A stretch of DNA of 64,000 nucleotides, from the NCBI GenBank assembly GCA_007115705.1, contig QXEO01000546.1, positions 10,927,867-10,991,866 on the forward strand. Reading direction: 5' to 3'. Under the pieces are notes generated by a model. The model was given only the letters and a program-made list of their open reading frames with translations, was not told where the DNA came from and made no database searches. Origin of the DNA: Dactylis glomerata (taxonomy: Eukaryota; Streptophyta; Magnoliopsida; Poales; Poaceae). The position numbers and the translations under genes were made by a program. Below, piece after piece: positions 34,899 through 46,752 of this stretch; the stretch's first letter is position 1, and every line of letters starts with the position of its first letter.

Positions 34899-36497
34899 CC
34901 CCCCCCCCCTCAAACTCATGGTGGATCCACAACACTGAGTTTGGAGAGTAAGAAATCATGCTGTGCTCTAGTCTGTGCCTTTGTAAAGAAATCCGCCAAC
35001 TGTAACTCTGAAGGCACATACTGAAGCGCAATAACCTGAGCCTGCACCTGAGCACGTGTATAAAAAGCATCAACACCAATATGCTTGGTAAGCTCATGCT
35101 TTACCGGATCACGTGCAATACTGATAGCACCTGTACTGTCAGACAAAACTGGAGTGGGTGTCGTAACAGAGACCCCAAAATCCGCAAGCAACCACCGTAA
35201 CCAAGTCACCTCAGCAGTCAACAAGGCCATAGCTCGCAACTCAGTCTCAACACTCGAACGGGAAACCGCTGTCTGTTTCTTCGTCTTCCAAGCAATGAGC
35301 GAACCACCAAGAAACACACAGTAAGTAGAAAGTGAACGACGATCTGTAGAATCACTCGCCCACATAGCATCCGAGTAGCACTGAAGCTGGAGGGAGCTGG
35401 AACAAGGAAAGAAAAGGTGACGAGTGATCGTGCCACGAAGATAGCGAAGAACACGGAGGAGATGGCTATAGTGAATAGTGGTAGAAGCTGAGACAAACTG
35501 ACTCAGAATATGAACAGGATAAGATATGTCAGGACGAGTGACAGCAAGATAAACAAGACTCCCAACAAGATGGCGATAACGTGTCGGGTCAGGAAGAGGA
35601 TCACCATCAGTAGGACGAAGCTTAACATTAAGCTCCATAGGAGTCTCAACAGTGCGCTCATCCCCAAGAGCAGCACGAGCAAGAAGATCCTAAATATACT
35701 TTTCCTGGGAGATAGAAAAGCCATCAGAAGTGGAGGAGACCTCAATCCCAAGAAAGTAGCGGAGAGGACCAAGATCAGTCATAAGAAACTGATCACGAAG
35801 ACGAGCCTTAACAAAGGCAATATACTCAGGATCATCACCAGTAATGATCATATCATCAACATAGAGAAGGAGAAGAGTGCGTCCACGAGGAGAAGTGTGA
35901 ACGAACAGCGCTGGATCATGAGCACTGGGAGAGAAACCAGCAGCAGTCACCACAGAGGCAAAGCGCTCAAACCAGGCACGAGCGGCCTGTTTCAGGCCAT
36001 AAAGAGAACGCCGAAGACGACAAACCATCCCATCGGGAATAGAATACCCAGGAGGAGGCTGCATGTAAACCTCCTCACTCAATTCGCCATTGAGGAAAGC
36101 GTTCTGAACATCAAGCTGAGACACAGACCAGTGTCGAACACGACAGCAAGAAGAGTGCGCACAGTGGTCATATGAGCCACAGGGGAAAAAGTCTCATCAT
36201 AGTCACGGCCGTGCTCCTGCTGAAAGCCACGAGCCACAAGACGCGCTTTATAGCGCTCAAGAGATCCATCAGAGCGGGTCTTAATTTTATAGACCCACTT
36301 GCACGTGATGGGACGAACACCGGGAGGGGGAGAGACAAGATCCCATGTGCGAGTGCGCTCAAGCACAGCAATCTCCTCAGCCATGGCAAGCTGCCATTCG
36401 GGATAACGCTCAGCATCCCGATAAGAAGTCGGCTCGAGGGCAACAGAGAGACCATACTGACTAGGAGAGTAACGATCAGGTGGACGACGAGATGCTG
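34899..36497 (-). pseudogene. Copia pol fragment: reverse transcriptase and RNase H, decayed
   Basis: Minus-strand pieces: 36,493-36,120 (RYPEWQLAMAEEIAVLERTRTWDLV, YKARLVARGFQQEHGRDYDE), 36,124-35,690 (QLDVQNAFLNGELSEEVYMQ, LYGLKQAARAWFERF, the catalytic YVDDMIITG) and 35,638-34,916 (Copia RNase H: SDAMWASDSTDRRSLSTYCV, IAWKTKKQTAVSRSSVETEL; end ADFFTKAQTRAQHDF). Lesions are a frameshift near 36,100-36,124 and an in-frame TAG at 35,692-35,690. Gag, protease and integrase are missing: the element is cut at about 36,497, where Gypsy sequence of the opposite strand starts. Confidence 0.85.
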
Positions 36498-36791
36498 AGC
36501 GTCATCCTCGATAAGAAATGTCATCTAGAGATGGCAGATACCCCACTAAGAGACACAATACCATTGGAAGAGGTTCATTTAGAAAGTGATCTCATGTATG
36601 AAGAAAAGCCCATCAGAATCTTGGAGACATCAGAAAGAGTTACTCATACCAAGACGATCAAGTTTTGCAAAGTTCAGTGGAGTCACCATACTGAAGAAGA
36701 AGCAACTTGGGAACGAGAGGATGAACTCCGAGAAGACTACCCGCACCTATTTGCTAGCCAACCCGAATCTCGAGGGCGAGATTCATCTTAA
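36498..36791 (+). pseudogene. C-terminal end of a Gypsy chromovirus polyprotein (chromodomain)
   Basis: About 90 codons open to a stop at 36,791: PLEEVHLESDLMYEEKPIRI, ILETSERVTHTK, KFCKVQWSHHTEEEATWERE, DELREDYPHLF. The W...EEATWE pattern is the chromodomain tail at the end of integrase in plant chromoviruses, thought to steer integration to particular chromatin. Everything upstream (gag to integrase core) is absent. Confidence 0.8.
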
Positions 36792-36803
36792 GGGGGTTAG
36801 ACT

Positions 36804-39800
36804 TGTAACATCCCAATTTTTGGGGAAAAGAATTTATAAAATTACACATGAAATCATGCACCATATCATGCATAACATTCATTTTTGCATTTGTACCTTT
36901 TCTTCAAGTTTTGTTTTGCTCTTAAGTCAAAAACCTTACTTGTATGTTTCAAATACCAGAAGAAAAGTTTTACAAATTCCAAAAGTGTGACTGAAATTTA
37001 AATCAGAAGTTTTGCAAGTTTCAAAGCAAAAGCAGAAAAGAAAAGAAAAAAAAAGTTTAAATGGCCGCGGGGCAGCACTACGGCCCACGCCAGCTTCCGG
37101 CCCACGGCCCGTCTCTCCTCTTTTCCGAATCGGTACCGGACTCTCCTCTCCAGCCGCTAACACGGGGGTCCCACCTGTCATCCCGGCCAGAGAGACCAGG
37201 ACGAACACGGCGAACCTCCCTGGATGATCTCCACCACCCCTCTGAATCCGGCGCGAAACCCTACCCCCTCTGCCACGCAACGACCACCATATAAACCCTC
37301 CCTCTCCACCTCGCACGCTCACCCAAAACCCTAGCTCGACGCCGCCAGGCCGCCCTGATCCAGAAGCCACCGCGCCGCCACTGGTGATCGAGAACGCCGC
37401 CAATCTGCAGTGCGCCCCGATCTCGCCTCGACCTCTGCTCTGCACCCTCTCCTCCCTCTTACTCACGCACGGCTCCCTGACATGGTTACACCTTCTCTTT
37501 TCCTTCAGAACGACGGGAACGTCCTTGATCGGATCTTGCTACCGCCAGACGAAACTCCGACGAGCAATTGCCGGAGCTCCAGAGCACCTCGGGACATCAA
37601 AACTCGCCATCAGCTCCGCCTCGACCTCCTGATCATCCGGTATGAATCTCATTTCCAAAAATGACCGCATCACATCGCACTTCTCCATGCTCTGCAAGAC
37701 CATGCCTCGGCCTAACCTCCGACCGTCCCTTGCCACCGATGCAGGAAGCTCCCGAGCTCTTCGACCACCTTTTCGGACTCGCCGTGATCTCCTGAAGGTC
37801 GTCGTGTACGCCATCGACATCAAGGACCGCCGGAACCACCTCGCCGTTCCCTTCCAGAGCCGTTGGGATCTCGCCGTCGACGACTCCTCAGGTGAGCTTC
37901 CCCGGCCCTCCTCTGATCCGTCGGATCGAAGATCTAGGGCTCGGAACAGATCACTTACCGAATCGGTAAGTATCGATCTGAGCCGCATGTTCCCCTTTAG
38001 ATCCGATGGCGCACATTCGCGATCCGAACGAAGTGGTACCATCCAATCAGAAGACGCCAAGTGTCGATTCCTGGATAGCCCCCGATCTATTTTCGTTTTA
38101 AACTTTTCAGAATATGTTCAAAGTTGTTTAATTCATATCTTGAGATCTATACGTCCAAATCTAGCAATTTTTGCGTCTATGGTTTCAGAAAATTGTGTAG
38201 TTTCTACCTACAGCATCAAAAGCATTTATATTAGCCGTTTTATTTAGTGATTTGCTGCAAGCCTTAATCTTGTGTTTTGATTATTAAAAATAGCTGTAAA
38301 ATTCTTTTTGCAGTAAATCCTTTTGGAATAGGTTCCTCTGTTATATCCTAGTACTATAGCATGGCCAAAATTATTTTGGGAACCTTTTATATCACTTTTG
38401 TAGTTTTAGTTTGTATCCTACTCAATTGTGTGTTGTTAAAGTTATAATTTTTATAATAACTCTAAAATTTTGATCATGTCATCATGCATATAGTAACAAC
38501 CAGAGAACATGCTAAGTGTCCTTGAAGTGCATTTGCATGCATGCTTTCTTTTCATGATTGTTTTGTGATGGTTATGTGCTTATGATGCTATATTTCATGT
38601 GTAGATTGTGCTGAGTGCAACGAGTGTCTATGTGACGAGTGCACCAACTCTTCTCCTCACCAAGGCAAGTGTCACCATGTTCCCTTGTCCTACTGAAAGT
38701 TTTGGTCTTGTAGCTTTCTAGTAGAAGATACATGAATAGGTGTTTTAAGTTTTTCATATCTTAGCTTGCTAGTTTTTATGCTAAGTCTTTGTCTAGCTTG
38801 CTTAGCTTTGCATCTCTTAGTAGAATTGCTGCTGCTATAGGACTTTGCTGTTACACTTGTTGTGGGAAGGATTAACACATGATTTTGGCTAAGTGTTGAA
38901 AACCTTGTTTTGCAAAAAATAAGAAAAAAAACTAAGTTAATGAATCACCTGGGTGGAAGTGGCTTTTGATTGGTTTATGTTGAGTGGTTCCCTGGGGTCA
39001 TGTCGTCGAACCTCTGAACCACCAGGTGTATCTCACTTATGGACGGCCACCCAGGAGCAAAGAGATTGGAGACGTTCAAGTCGTGAAGCTTCCAGTGCAA
39101 CCATAAGTCATATGGGCTCTGTCTTGGTCAACTAAGCTGCAAGAACTCAAGCCAGGCGGACAGAGGGTGGTAGATGTTGGTAGGTTGGAACGCGTCCGTT
39201 TGGTCTGAGGGAATGCTTCTGAAAGACCTCGTCTTAGTTTTCACTTGGCCGTTTAAGGAAAAATGAGTCTCACGGTAAAACGGGTTAACTAAGTCTTGTG
39301 GGAAAAATGCACCACCTCTGCAGAGTGTTTAGAACTAAGTACTTAGCCATGTCCCCGGTTACGGACAATTCTGAGCGACATGACATTGAAGCTGTTCAAG
39401 AATCTCCTCACCCCAATTTCTCTAAGTTAAAATTTGATGGGTGAACTTGGGTAGTAAAGGGTCCTTCTGGACAAAATTTTGCTAAGGAAAAATTGAGTTT
39501 CACAAAGATAGGAAAAAGGCTTGCTTTTGCTAAGTTAAACTCCACCTGGCCAAAGAGCATATACGTTTAGATGCCATTGAGTCCACCAAAGTGACATTTG
39601 CCAATACATTCAACGTATTGACCCTCCGTGACTGCAACGTATCATGTTGCAGGTGGATACTACGAAGATTGAAGATTGCTGCGCTACGGTCACGAGTCTT
39701 CGTCCAACACGTCTGCCTGCGGATCAATGAAGAAAGAAGACTTGAAGTTTATTTTACTTAGTCGTTTTTAGAATTGTAATAGGGTTGTGGCTTTGTGCCT

Positions 39801-39939
39801 TATTGAGTTGTAAAAGACTAAGTTATTTGTGGATCAAGCGTTGTAATAAAGACCTTTGTATTCTTGATATTTCATCTTGTAACTGTGTGTGCTAGCAGTC
39901 GATCCAGGACTAGCACAAAAGAAACACAGGTACGCTACA
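36804..39939 (+). repeat. Long 3' LTR of the Gypsy chromovirus (3136 bp)
   Basis: Starts TGTAACATCCCAATTTTTGG 12 bp after the pol stop and a purine tract (AAGGGGGTTAG), and ends GCTACA at 39,939, giving near-inverted TGTAAC/GCTACA ends. A TATA box (ATATAAACC, about 37,288) precedes a GC-rich leader (CCCTAGCTCGACGCCGCC). The tail holds TTGTAATAAAGACCTTTGT. With one LTR only, intactness cannot be tested. Confidence 0.7.
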
Positions 39940-40204
39940 GATGGTATAACACTGCTCTGCAGGTACTCAGTCAATTTTGTTAAGAACTGAGCCACTAGTA
40001 TGTACTGCTCAGCAGGTAGTCAGGTAATTTTGCGAATACTTGAAGCACTACTACGTACGCTTATGGAGATTTTCATTTCATGTACATTTATATGGTCAAC
40101 AGACGCTCACTTAATTTTGTAAAACCCTGAATCACTGTTACATAAGCTAATGGAGATTTCCTCTTGGTAGATATTCATGGAGGCTCTATGAAAACTAGTA
40201 CAAT
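39940..40204. other. Host flank between Gypsy LTR and CACTA
   Basis: Three loose direct repeats around the phrase CTCA...AATTTTG...TGAAGCACT (39,965-40,130), each roughly 60-110 bp apart. The last three bases (AAT, 40,202-40,204) are the left copy of the CACTA target duplication. Confidence 0.4.
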
Positions 40205-40238
40205 CACTAGTAGAAAAAGGGGCAACGGTCTGAGACTT

Positions 40239-40402
40239 TAGTACCGGTTCCCCTATGAACCGGTACTAAAGGGTACATTAGTACCGGTTCCCTAGCCCAG
40301 CCGGCCGAGGACAATTAGTTGAGGGCCTTTTGTACCGGTTCTTCTTATGAACCGGTACTAAAGACCTTTAGTACCGGTTCATAAGAAGAACCGGTACTAA
40401 AG
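40239..40402. promoter_or_regulatory. Left subterminal repeat array of the CACTA element
   Basis: Seven ACCGGT cores occur as TAGTACCGGTTC and its inverse GAACCGGTACTAAAG, forming several hairpins. In En/Spm such subterminal repeats bind the element's DNA-binding protein and govern excision and promoter activity; that role here is by analogy. Confidence 0.7.
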
Positions 40403-40920
40403 GGTCCCTGCCCTATTTCTTCAGCTAGCCCGACCCCTGCATCTCATTTTCTCTCCTTCTCCTCTCACATTTCCAAATATTTGACACCTCTCACACTCGA
40501 AAAAATCTCTATTTTTCTCCACCATTTTATCAAGATTGACGGCACCCATCTATCCAAGGGTTAGCAATATCATCCTTTCTTCCGGCGTTCCTAATTTAGC
40601 TCATTTCTTTGCTAGTTTAACTCGTATTATTTTTCTAGTGCTAGCAAGGTGTTTGATGAAATGCCTAAGTTAGGAATTTCATTCTTTTTGTATGCAATTG
40701 AGCTCAAATTAAAGTATAATTTGTAGGTTTTAGTATCGTCCCCGTCCTCACCGCCGTCGATCGCCAGCGTCTTCCCCTAGCCGGCACTGTACCACCTCGG
40801 TGAGCCTCTTTTTTTAAATAAAAAAACTTAGTTTTATGTGATGAACTTGAATATTAATTAAGTTGGTCACTCATATATCCATGATGTTGTGTAATTAATG
40901 ATTTTTGATATACTTATATA

Positions 40921-43900
40921 ATGCAGATAAATCGACAATGGATGTACGGTGACCGATGCCATCCCGACTTCATTACTGGCATGCATTATTTTCTCAATGT
41001 GGCGGAGGCAAACAGGCGGTCGAATGGTTTCATTTATTGTCCATGTAGTTCCTGTAGGAATACGAAGGATTACTCTACCTCAAAGACCCTTCACTTCCAC
41101 CTGCTTAAGAATGGTTTCATGCCCGGCTATAGTTGTTGGACCAAGCACGGAGAAAGAGGGGTTATAATGGAAGGCAACGAAGAAGAAGAGGATAGTGACA
41201 ACTATCCTATATTCACTGAAGACGGTGATAGTAGTATGGGGGAAGACGAAGCTGAAGAAGAGCCCATTTTTTGATGAGCCCATTTTTGATGACCCCGATG
41301 ACGATTTGGGTCGGGCCATTCTTGATGCGAAGATAAACTGCGAAAGTGAAAAGGAGAGGTTGAAGTTGGAGAAAATGTTAGAGGATCACAACAAACTGTT
41401 GTACCCAAATTGCGAAGATGGCCAGAAAAAACTGGGTACCACACTGGAATTGCTGCAATGGAAGGCAGAGAATGGTACTTCTGACAAGGGATTTGAAAAG
41501 TTGCTGAAAATAATAAAGAAGATGCTTCCAGGGGAGAACGTATTGCCCTCTAGTACGTACGAAGCAAAGAAGGTTGTCTGCCCTCTAGGATTAGAGGTGC
41601 AGAAGATACATGCATGCATCAATGACTGCATCCTCTACCGCGGGGAGTACGAGAATTTGAATGCATGCCCGGTATGTGGTGCATTGAGGTATAAGATCAG
41701 GCGAGATGACCCTGGCGATGTTGAGGGCGAGTCCACCCACAGGAAGAAGGTTCCTGCGAAGGTGATGTGGTATGCTCCTATAATACCACGGTTGAAACGT
41801 TTGTTCCAAAACAAAGAGCATGCCAAGTTGTTGCGATGGCACAAAGAGGACCGTAAGAAAGATGTGATGCTGAGACACCCCGCTGACGGATCGCAGTGGA
41901 GAAAAATCGATAGAAAGTACAAGTCATTTTCAGATGACGCAAGGAACTTAAGATTTGGTCTAAGTACAGATGGCTTTAATCCTTTCGGGGAGCAGAGCTC
42001 CAGTCATAGCACCTGGCCAGTGACTCTATGTATCTATAACCTTCCTCCTTGGTTGTGCATGAAGCGGAAGTTTATTATGATGCCAGTGCTCATCCAAGGC
42101 CCGAGGCAACCCGGCAACGACATTGATGTGTACCTGAGGCCATTGGTTGAAGAACTTTTACAGTTGTGGCGTGAAGAAGGTGTACCTATTTGGGATGAGC
42201 ACGAACAAAAGGAATTTAACCTACGAGCGTTGTTGTTTGTAACCATCAATGATTGGCCTGCTCTTAGTAACATTTCAGGACAGTCAAACAAGGGATACAA
42301 TGCATGCACACACTGTTTAGGTGAGACTGACAGTATATATTTGAGAAACAAGAATGTGTACATGGGGCATCGTCGATTTCTTCCAAAACAGCATCAAGTA
42401 AGAAAGAGAGGAAAGCATTTCAGAGGTGAGGCAGAAGACCAAATGAATCCTACCCGCCCTACTGGGGATGTTATATATGATATGGTCAAGGATTTAAAAG
42501 TGATCTTTGGAAAGGGTCCTGGCGGACAATCTGTTCCGCATGATGTTGACGGACATGTACCCATGTGGAAGAAGATGTCTATATTTTGGGAGCTACCCTA
42601 CTGGAAAATCCTAGAGGTTCACTCTGCAATCGACGTGATGCACGTGACGAAAAATCTTTGCGTGAACCTGCTAAACTTCTTGGGCGTGTATGGGAAGACA
42701 AAAGATACACCGGATGCACGGCACGACCAGCAATATATCCATGAAGGAAACAACCTGAATCCAGAGAAGTATCAAGGTACTGCCAGCTACGCTCTTACCA
42801 AAGAAGAGAAGGAGATCTTTTTTGAAGTCCTGAGTAGCATCAAGGTCCCGTCTGGCTTCTCATCGAATATAAAGGGAATAATAAACATGTCAGAGAAAAA
42901 GTTTCAAAACCTAAAGTCTCATGACTGCCACGTGATTATGACACAATTACTTCCGGTTGCATTGAGGGGGCTTCTATCAGAAAATGTTCGAGTACCCATT
43001 GTGAAGCTATGTGCGTTCCTCAATGCAATTTCTCAGAAGGTGATCAATCCACTAACTCTACAAAATTTACAGAAGGATGTGGTGCAATGTCTAGTCAGCT
43101 TCGAGTTGGTGTTCCCACCATCCTTCTTCAATATAATGACGCATCTCCTCGTTCACCTGGTCGAAGAGATTAGTGTTCTCGGTCCTGTATTTCTACACAA
43201 CATGTTCCCCTTTGAGAGATTCATGGGAGTCTTAAAGAAATACGTTCATAACCGTGCTAGGCCAGAAGGAAGCATCTCCAAGGGCTATGGAACAGAGGAG
43301 GTCATTGAGTTTTGTGTTGACTTTATTCCTGACCTTAAGCCAATCGGTGTTCCTGAATCGCGCTATGAGGGGAGACTGCGTGGAAAAGGCACGCTAGGAA
43401 AGAAAGCAACAATGTGTATGGACGGACATTCTTTCACTCAAGCACACTACACAATTCTACATAATTCCAGCTTGGTGGCTCCGTACAAAGTGGAACACAA
43501 GAATATTTTACGCTCTGAATACCCGGAGCAACGTGAAGATTGGATTGATGGAGAACACATGAAGACTTTCGGCGGTTGGTTGCAAACACGGCTCATGAAT
43601 GTCACTGATGAAGAACAGCTATACTTGTTGGCCAAGCAACCATCTTCGACTATATCGACATTTCAAGGGTACGAGATAAATGGGAATACATTTTACACAT
43701 TCGCCCAAGATAAAAAGAGCACCAACCAAAACAGTGGTGTCCGCTTTGATGCAGCAGAGGACAATGGGAAGAAGGTCACATATTATGGGTACATAGAGGA
43801 GATATGGGAACTTGACTATGGACCTAATTTCAAGGTCCCTTTGTTCCGGTGCAAATGGTTCAACCTGAAAAATGGGGTACAGGTAGACCCGCAGTACGGA

Positions 43901-44260
43901 ATGACTACAGTGGATCTCAAGAATCTAGGGTACGACACCGAACCATTCGTCCTAGCCAGTGAAGTGGCTCAAGTTTTTTATGTGAAGGACATGTCTACCA
44001 AACCGAAAAAAAGAAAAGAAAGGCAAGAGGACACATCATACGATGAGCCAAAGCGCCACATAGTTCTTTCAGGAAAAAGAAACATCGTGGGAGTAGAGGA
44101 CAAGACAGACATGTCAGAAGATTATAATAAGTTTGATAATATTCCACCCTTCAAGGTGAAAACTGACCCAAGCATCATTTTAAATAATGAAGATTGTCCA
44201 TGGCTGCGTCGCAATCAGAAGAAAGGGAAACACAAGAAGAAAACTCAGAAGACTAGATAG
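40921..44260 (+). pseudogene. TNP2-type CACTA transposase with a one-base frameshift
   Basis: A probable 5' UTR exon ends at 40,799 (CTCG|GTGAGC) and the acceptor TATAATGCAG ends at 40,926; translation then likely starts at ATG 40,942. 40,921-41,274 encodes the transposase-associated domain (WMYGDRCHPDFITGMHYFL, CPCSSCRN, GFMPGYSCWTKHGE) and stops early. The remainder (frame 41,195-44,260) holds Transposase_21 (CPVCGALRYKIRRD, RHPADGSQWRKID, RFGLSTDGFNPFGE, DVMHVTKNLCVNLL), then DUF4218 (FNIMTHLLVHLVEEI, MFPFERFMGVLKKYVHNRAR) and DUF4216 (VPLFRCKWFNLKNGVQ). The break is in the run of T at 41,267-41,272: CCCATTTTTTGAT, next to a second copy CCCATTTTTGAT with one T fewer, so a single extra T explains it. 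Otherwise the frame is clean. Confidence 0.88.
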
Positions 44261-44550
44261 CTAGGGATCATAACTTGTGTATCTCAATATGGATTTTTTG
44301 TGTAATGATGTTACTGTATGAGGGAAATTTTCCACGGGCTTGCAGGGAAATTTTTTCTGAGGCGGAGCTTCCGAAGATGCCGTAGGGCGTGAGCACCAAC
44401 GACATCTTCGAGAAACTCCACCACGGGAGATTTCCCAACCCTGTCCTCCATCCATGGGAATGAAACTCTCCCTACCTTCTAGGTTGGCTTGTTGAGCTGC
44501 TTGCCATGGCGTATCGATGCTCCTTTTATAGGCACGACACCGCTTCTAGG

Positions 44551-44958
44551 GTCATCGTGCGTCCACCCACGCATCCTTATCTCATCGAGCAGTGCATCCA
44601 CCCACGCGTCCTTATCCTGCCGACATCTTTAGTCTCGGTTGCACCCACCAACCGGGACTAAAGGTTACCCACACGTCCTTATCCCACCGACAGTTTTGTT
44701 AGATGACACAAAAACCACCTTTAGTCCCGGTTATACCCACCAGCCGGGACTAAAGGTTAGATGGTTCCCCGCGCCACCGCTTCTACTTTGTCTTGTTCCT
44801 CCGACAGGGGCATCGTGTGTCCACCCACGCGTCCTTATCTCATCGAGCAGTGCATCCACCCACGCGTCCTTATCCTGCCGACATCTTTAGTCTCGGTTGC
44901 ACCCACCAACCGGGACTAAAGGTTACCCACACGTCCTTATCCCACCGACAGTTTTCTT
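44551..44958 (+). repeat. Duplicated spacer unit inside the CACTA element
   Basis: 44,551-44,697 and 44,811-44,957 are almost identical direct copies (about 147 bp, period 260 bp), each containing TTTAGTCTCGGTTGCACC and CAACCGGGACTAAAGG. These CCGGGACTAAAGG palindromes are subterminal repeats of a related but different CACTA type, suggesting that DNA from another element was acquired here. Confidence 0.7.
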
Positions 44959-45081
44959 CCCGCGCTTTCCACCGCTTCCCGCCTCCGTCTTCCCGCCATT
45001 TTTCACTATATATATGTAGGCTTGGCCTCCATTTACATATCACATCTAGACTCATATCTGCAAACCTCATCACTCTCTTAC

Positions 45082-45609
45082 ATGGCTTCCACCGTATCTC
45101 TAACCCCCCAGGAGGCGGAGGCGCTTTGCGCCTCAAACTACCCCTGCCCGCCGGGCTACCGCGTCCCCACCGGCTGGATGCTGAGCGTCGGAGGCGTACC
45201 AGTCCCTCCTGTCCCTGTAGGTGTGGCGCGCCAGATGGCTATCACGAACCACTACTACTTCGAGCTCACGCCAGAGCAGCGGAGGAATCCTCAGTGGCAT
45301 CCCGACTACAGCCCGACTTGGGATGCCTTCTTCATCAATCGGCGTGAGAGTGCGCTTGCCAGGCACGAGGAGGACGGCTCGCCTCGTTCGAACTTCAATG
45401 AGGCCGGCCGTCGGCTATGGTGGCGCGGCCGGACTCTCCAGAGCGTCATGGCCTACCGTGGCCCCCGCCTGCGCTATCCTCAGTCTCAGCCCACGCGTGC
45501 TCACCAGTCGAGGTATGACTACCGCGACCCCGATGCCAGCGACGATGACACCGGCGAGTACGACGACTACAGTGGCGACGTTTATAGGGCTAGGCACGAC
45601 TATGACTGA
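45082..45609 (+). CDS. Small extra gene carried by the CACTA element (unknown function)
   Basis: A single-exon frame of 175 codons, ATG at 45,082, about 70 bp after a TATA-like box (ACTATATATATG, about 45,005-45,016). The protein starts MASTVSLTPQEAEALCASNY and has CPPGYRV, GGVPVPPVPVG, ARQMAITNHYYFELTPEQRR and WDAFFINRRE; the C-terminus is acidic and Tyr-rich (DYRDPDASDDDTGEYDDYSG). It resembles no transposase, protease or DNA-binding domain I know. The promoter-like element, GC-rich codon use unlike the flanking genes, and a clean frame argue for a real, possibly captured gene. Confidence 0.6.
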   Translation: MASTVSLTPQEAEALCASNYPCPPGYRVPTGWMLSVGGVPVPPVPVGVARQMAITNHYYFELTPEQRRNPQWHPDYSPTWDAFFINRRESALARHEEDGSPRSNFNEAGRRLWWRGRTLQSVMAYRGPRLRYPQSQPTRAHQSRYDYRDPDASDDDTGEYDDYSGDVYRARHDYD

Positions 45610-45794
45610 ATCACTCCAACATTCGAAAACAAGCTCGGCCGATTGTGACCTAATCCGGCCATGTATCTTAATTTTCAGTTGAGATATGTACTTCTTTTCC
45701 TGTTCAATCGTTTTCCCGCCCTTTTTCTTTCCGCCCTTTTCTTCCCGCCCTTTTCCTCTCACGGACGCAGCGTGCCGCCGCGCTAACCGACACT

Positions 45795-46225
45795 TAATTA
45801 TAAAGCGAACATATGATCAAATATAATATAACTAATCAAAATAAAATAGGAAATCAAATATAACTAATCAAATATAAGTAATCAAAAATAAAATCAAATA
45901 TAACTAATCAAAAGAAAATAGAAAATCAAATATAAGTAATCAAAAATAAAATCAAATATATCTAATCAAAAGAAAAAAGAAAATCAAATATAACTAATCA
46001 AAAATAAAATCAAATATATCTAATCAAAAATAAAATCAAACATATATAATCAAAAGAAAATAGAAAATGAAATATAACTAAGCAAAAATGAAAATGAAAA
46101 GAAACTGCAAAAGAAAAATCAATAGAAACGGCAAAAAAAATGAAACGAAAATCAAAAGAAACAGCAAAAGAAAAATCCAACGAAAAGCAACAGAAAAAGC
46201 AACAGAAAAATCAGAAGAAAAAGAA
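45795..46225. repeat. AT-rich minisatellite inside the CACTA element
   Basis: Tandem variants of AAATCAAATATAACTAATCA and AATCAAAAATAAAATC, grading after about 46,090 into A-rich AAAATCAAAAGAAAC units. No coding potential. It separates the small gene from the internal subterminal array. Confidence 0.8.
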
Positions 46226-46230
46226 AAACA

Positions 46231-46382
46231 CCTTTGGTACCGGTTGGTGTAAAGAACCGGTACGAAAGGTTAAAATCGCGAAAAGAATTTTCGTAATTAC
46301 CTTGAGTACCGGTTTCTATTACGAACCGGTACTAAAGGTTACCTTTAGTACCGGTTCTTTACCGCAACCGGTACGAAAGGTC
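46231..46382. promoter_or_regulatory. Internal copy of the CACTA subterminal array
   Basis: Six ACCGGT cores in inverted pairs (GGTACCGGTTGG, GAACCGGTACGAAAGG, AGTACCGGTTCTTTACC and others), the same motif as both element ends but 6 kb from either. It lies just upstream of the leader of the second gene and may act as its promoter/operator, or be the relic of an end captured in a composite element. Confidence 0.6.
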
Positions 46383-46399
46383 GTTTAGGGCTTTTTCTC

Positions 46400-46752
46400 T
46401 CCACCTGCACGCACGCACGCGCCAAATCGCCTCTCTCTCTGTCCAAGCACGCAGCCGCCGGAGCACGCACGCACGCGCCGCCGGAGCACGCAGCCGCCGG
46501 AGCACGCACGCACGCGCCACCGGAGCACGCAGCCGCCGGAGCGCGCAGCCGCCGGAGCACGCACGCGCCCCCGGCCTCCTCCCGCGCCCCCGGCCTCCCC
46601 CCGCCCGCCTCCCCCCGCGCCCCCGGCCTCCTCCCGCGTCCCCCTGCCCCGGCCTCCTCCCGCGCCCCCGGCCTCCTCCCGCGCCCCCGGCCTCCTCCCG
46701 CCGGCCTCCTCCCGCGCCCCCGGCCTCCTCCCTGCGGCAGTCCAAGTTCAAG
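46400..46752 (+). repeat. GC-rich minisatellite, probable 5' UTR exon of CACTA gene 2
   Basis: 46,407-46,560 repeats CACGCACGC and CGCCGGAGCACGCAGC; 46,565-46,735 repeats GCCCCCGGCCTCCTCCC. The stretch ends CCAAGTTCAAG|GTACGG (donor at 46,753), so it is probably the first, non-coding exon of the gene whose ATG is at 48,527. Confidence 0.6.

Noticed and set aside
40239..40402. CRISPR-like array of short palindromic repeats
   Set aside because: Repeats are irregularly spaced inverted CACTA subterminal motifs in a plant genome.
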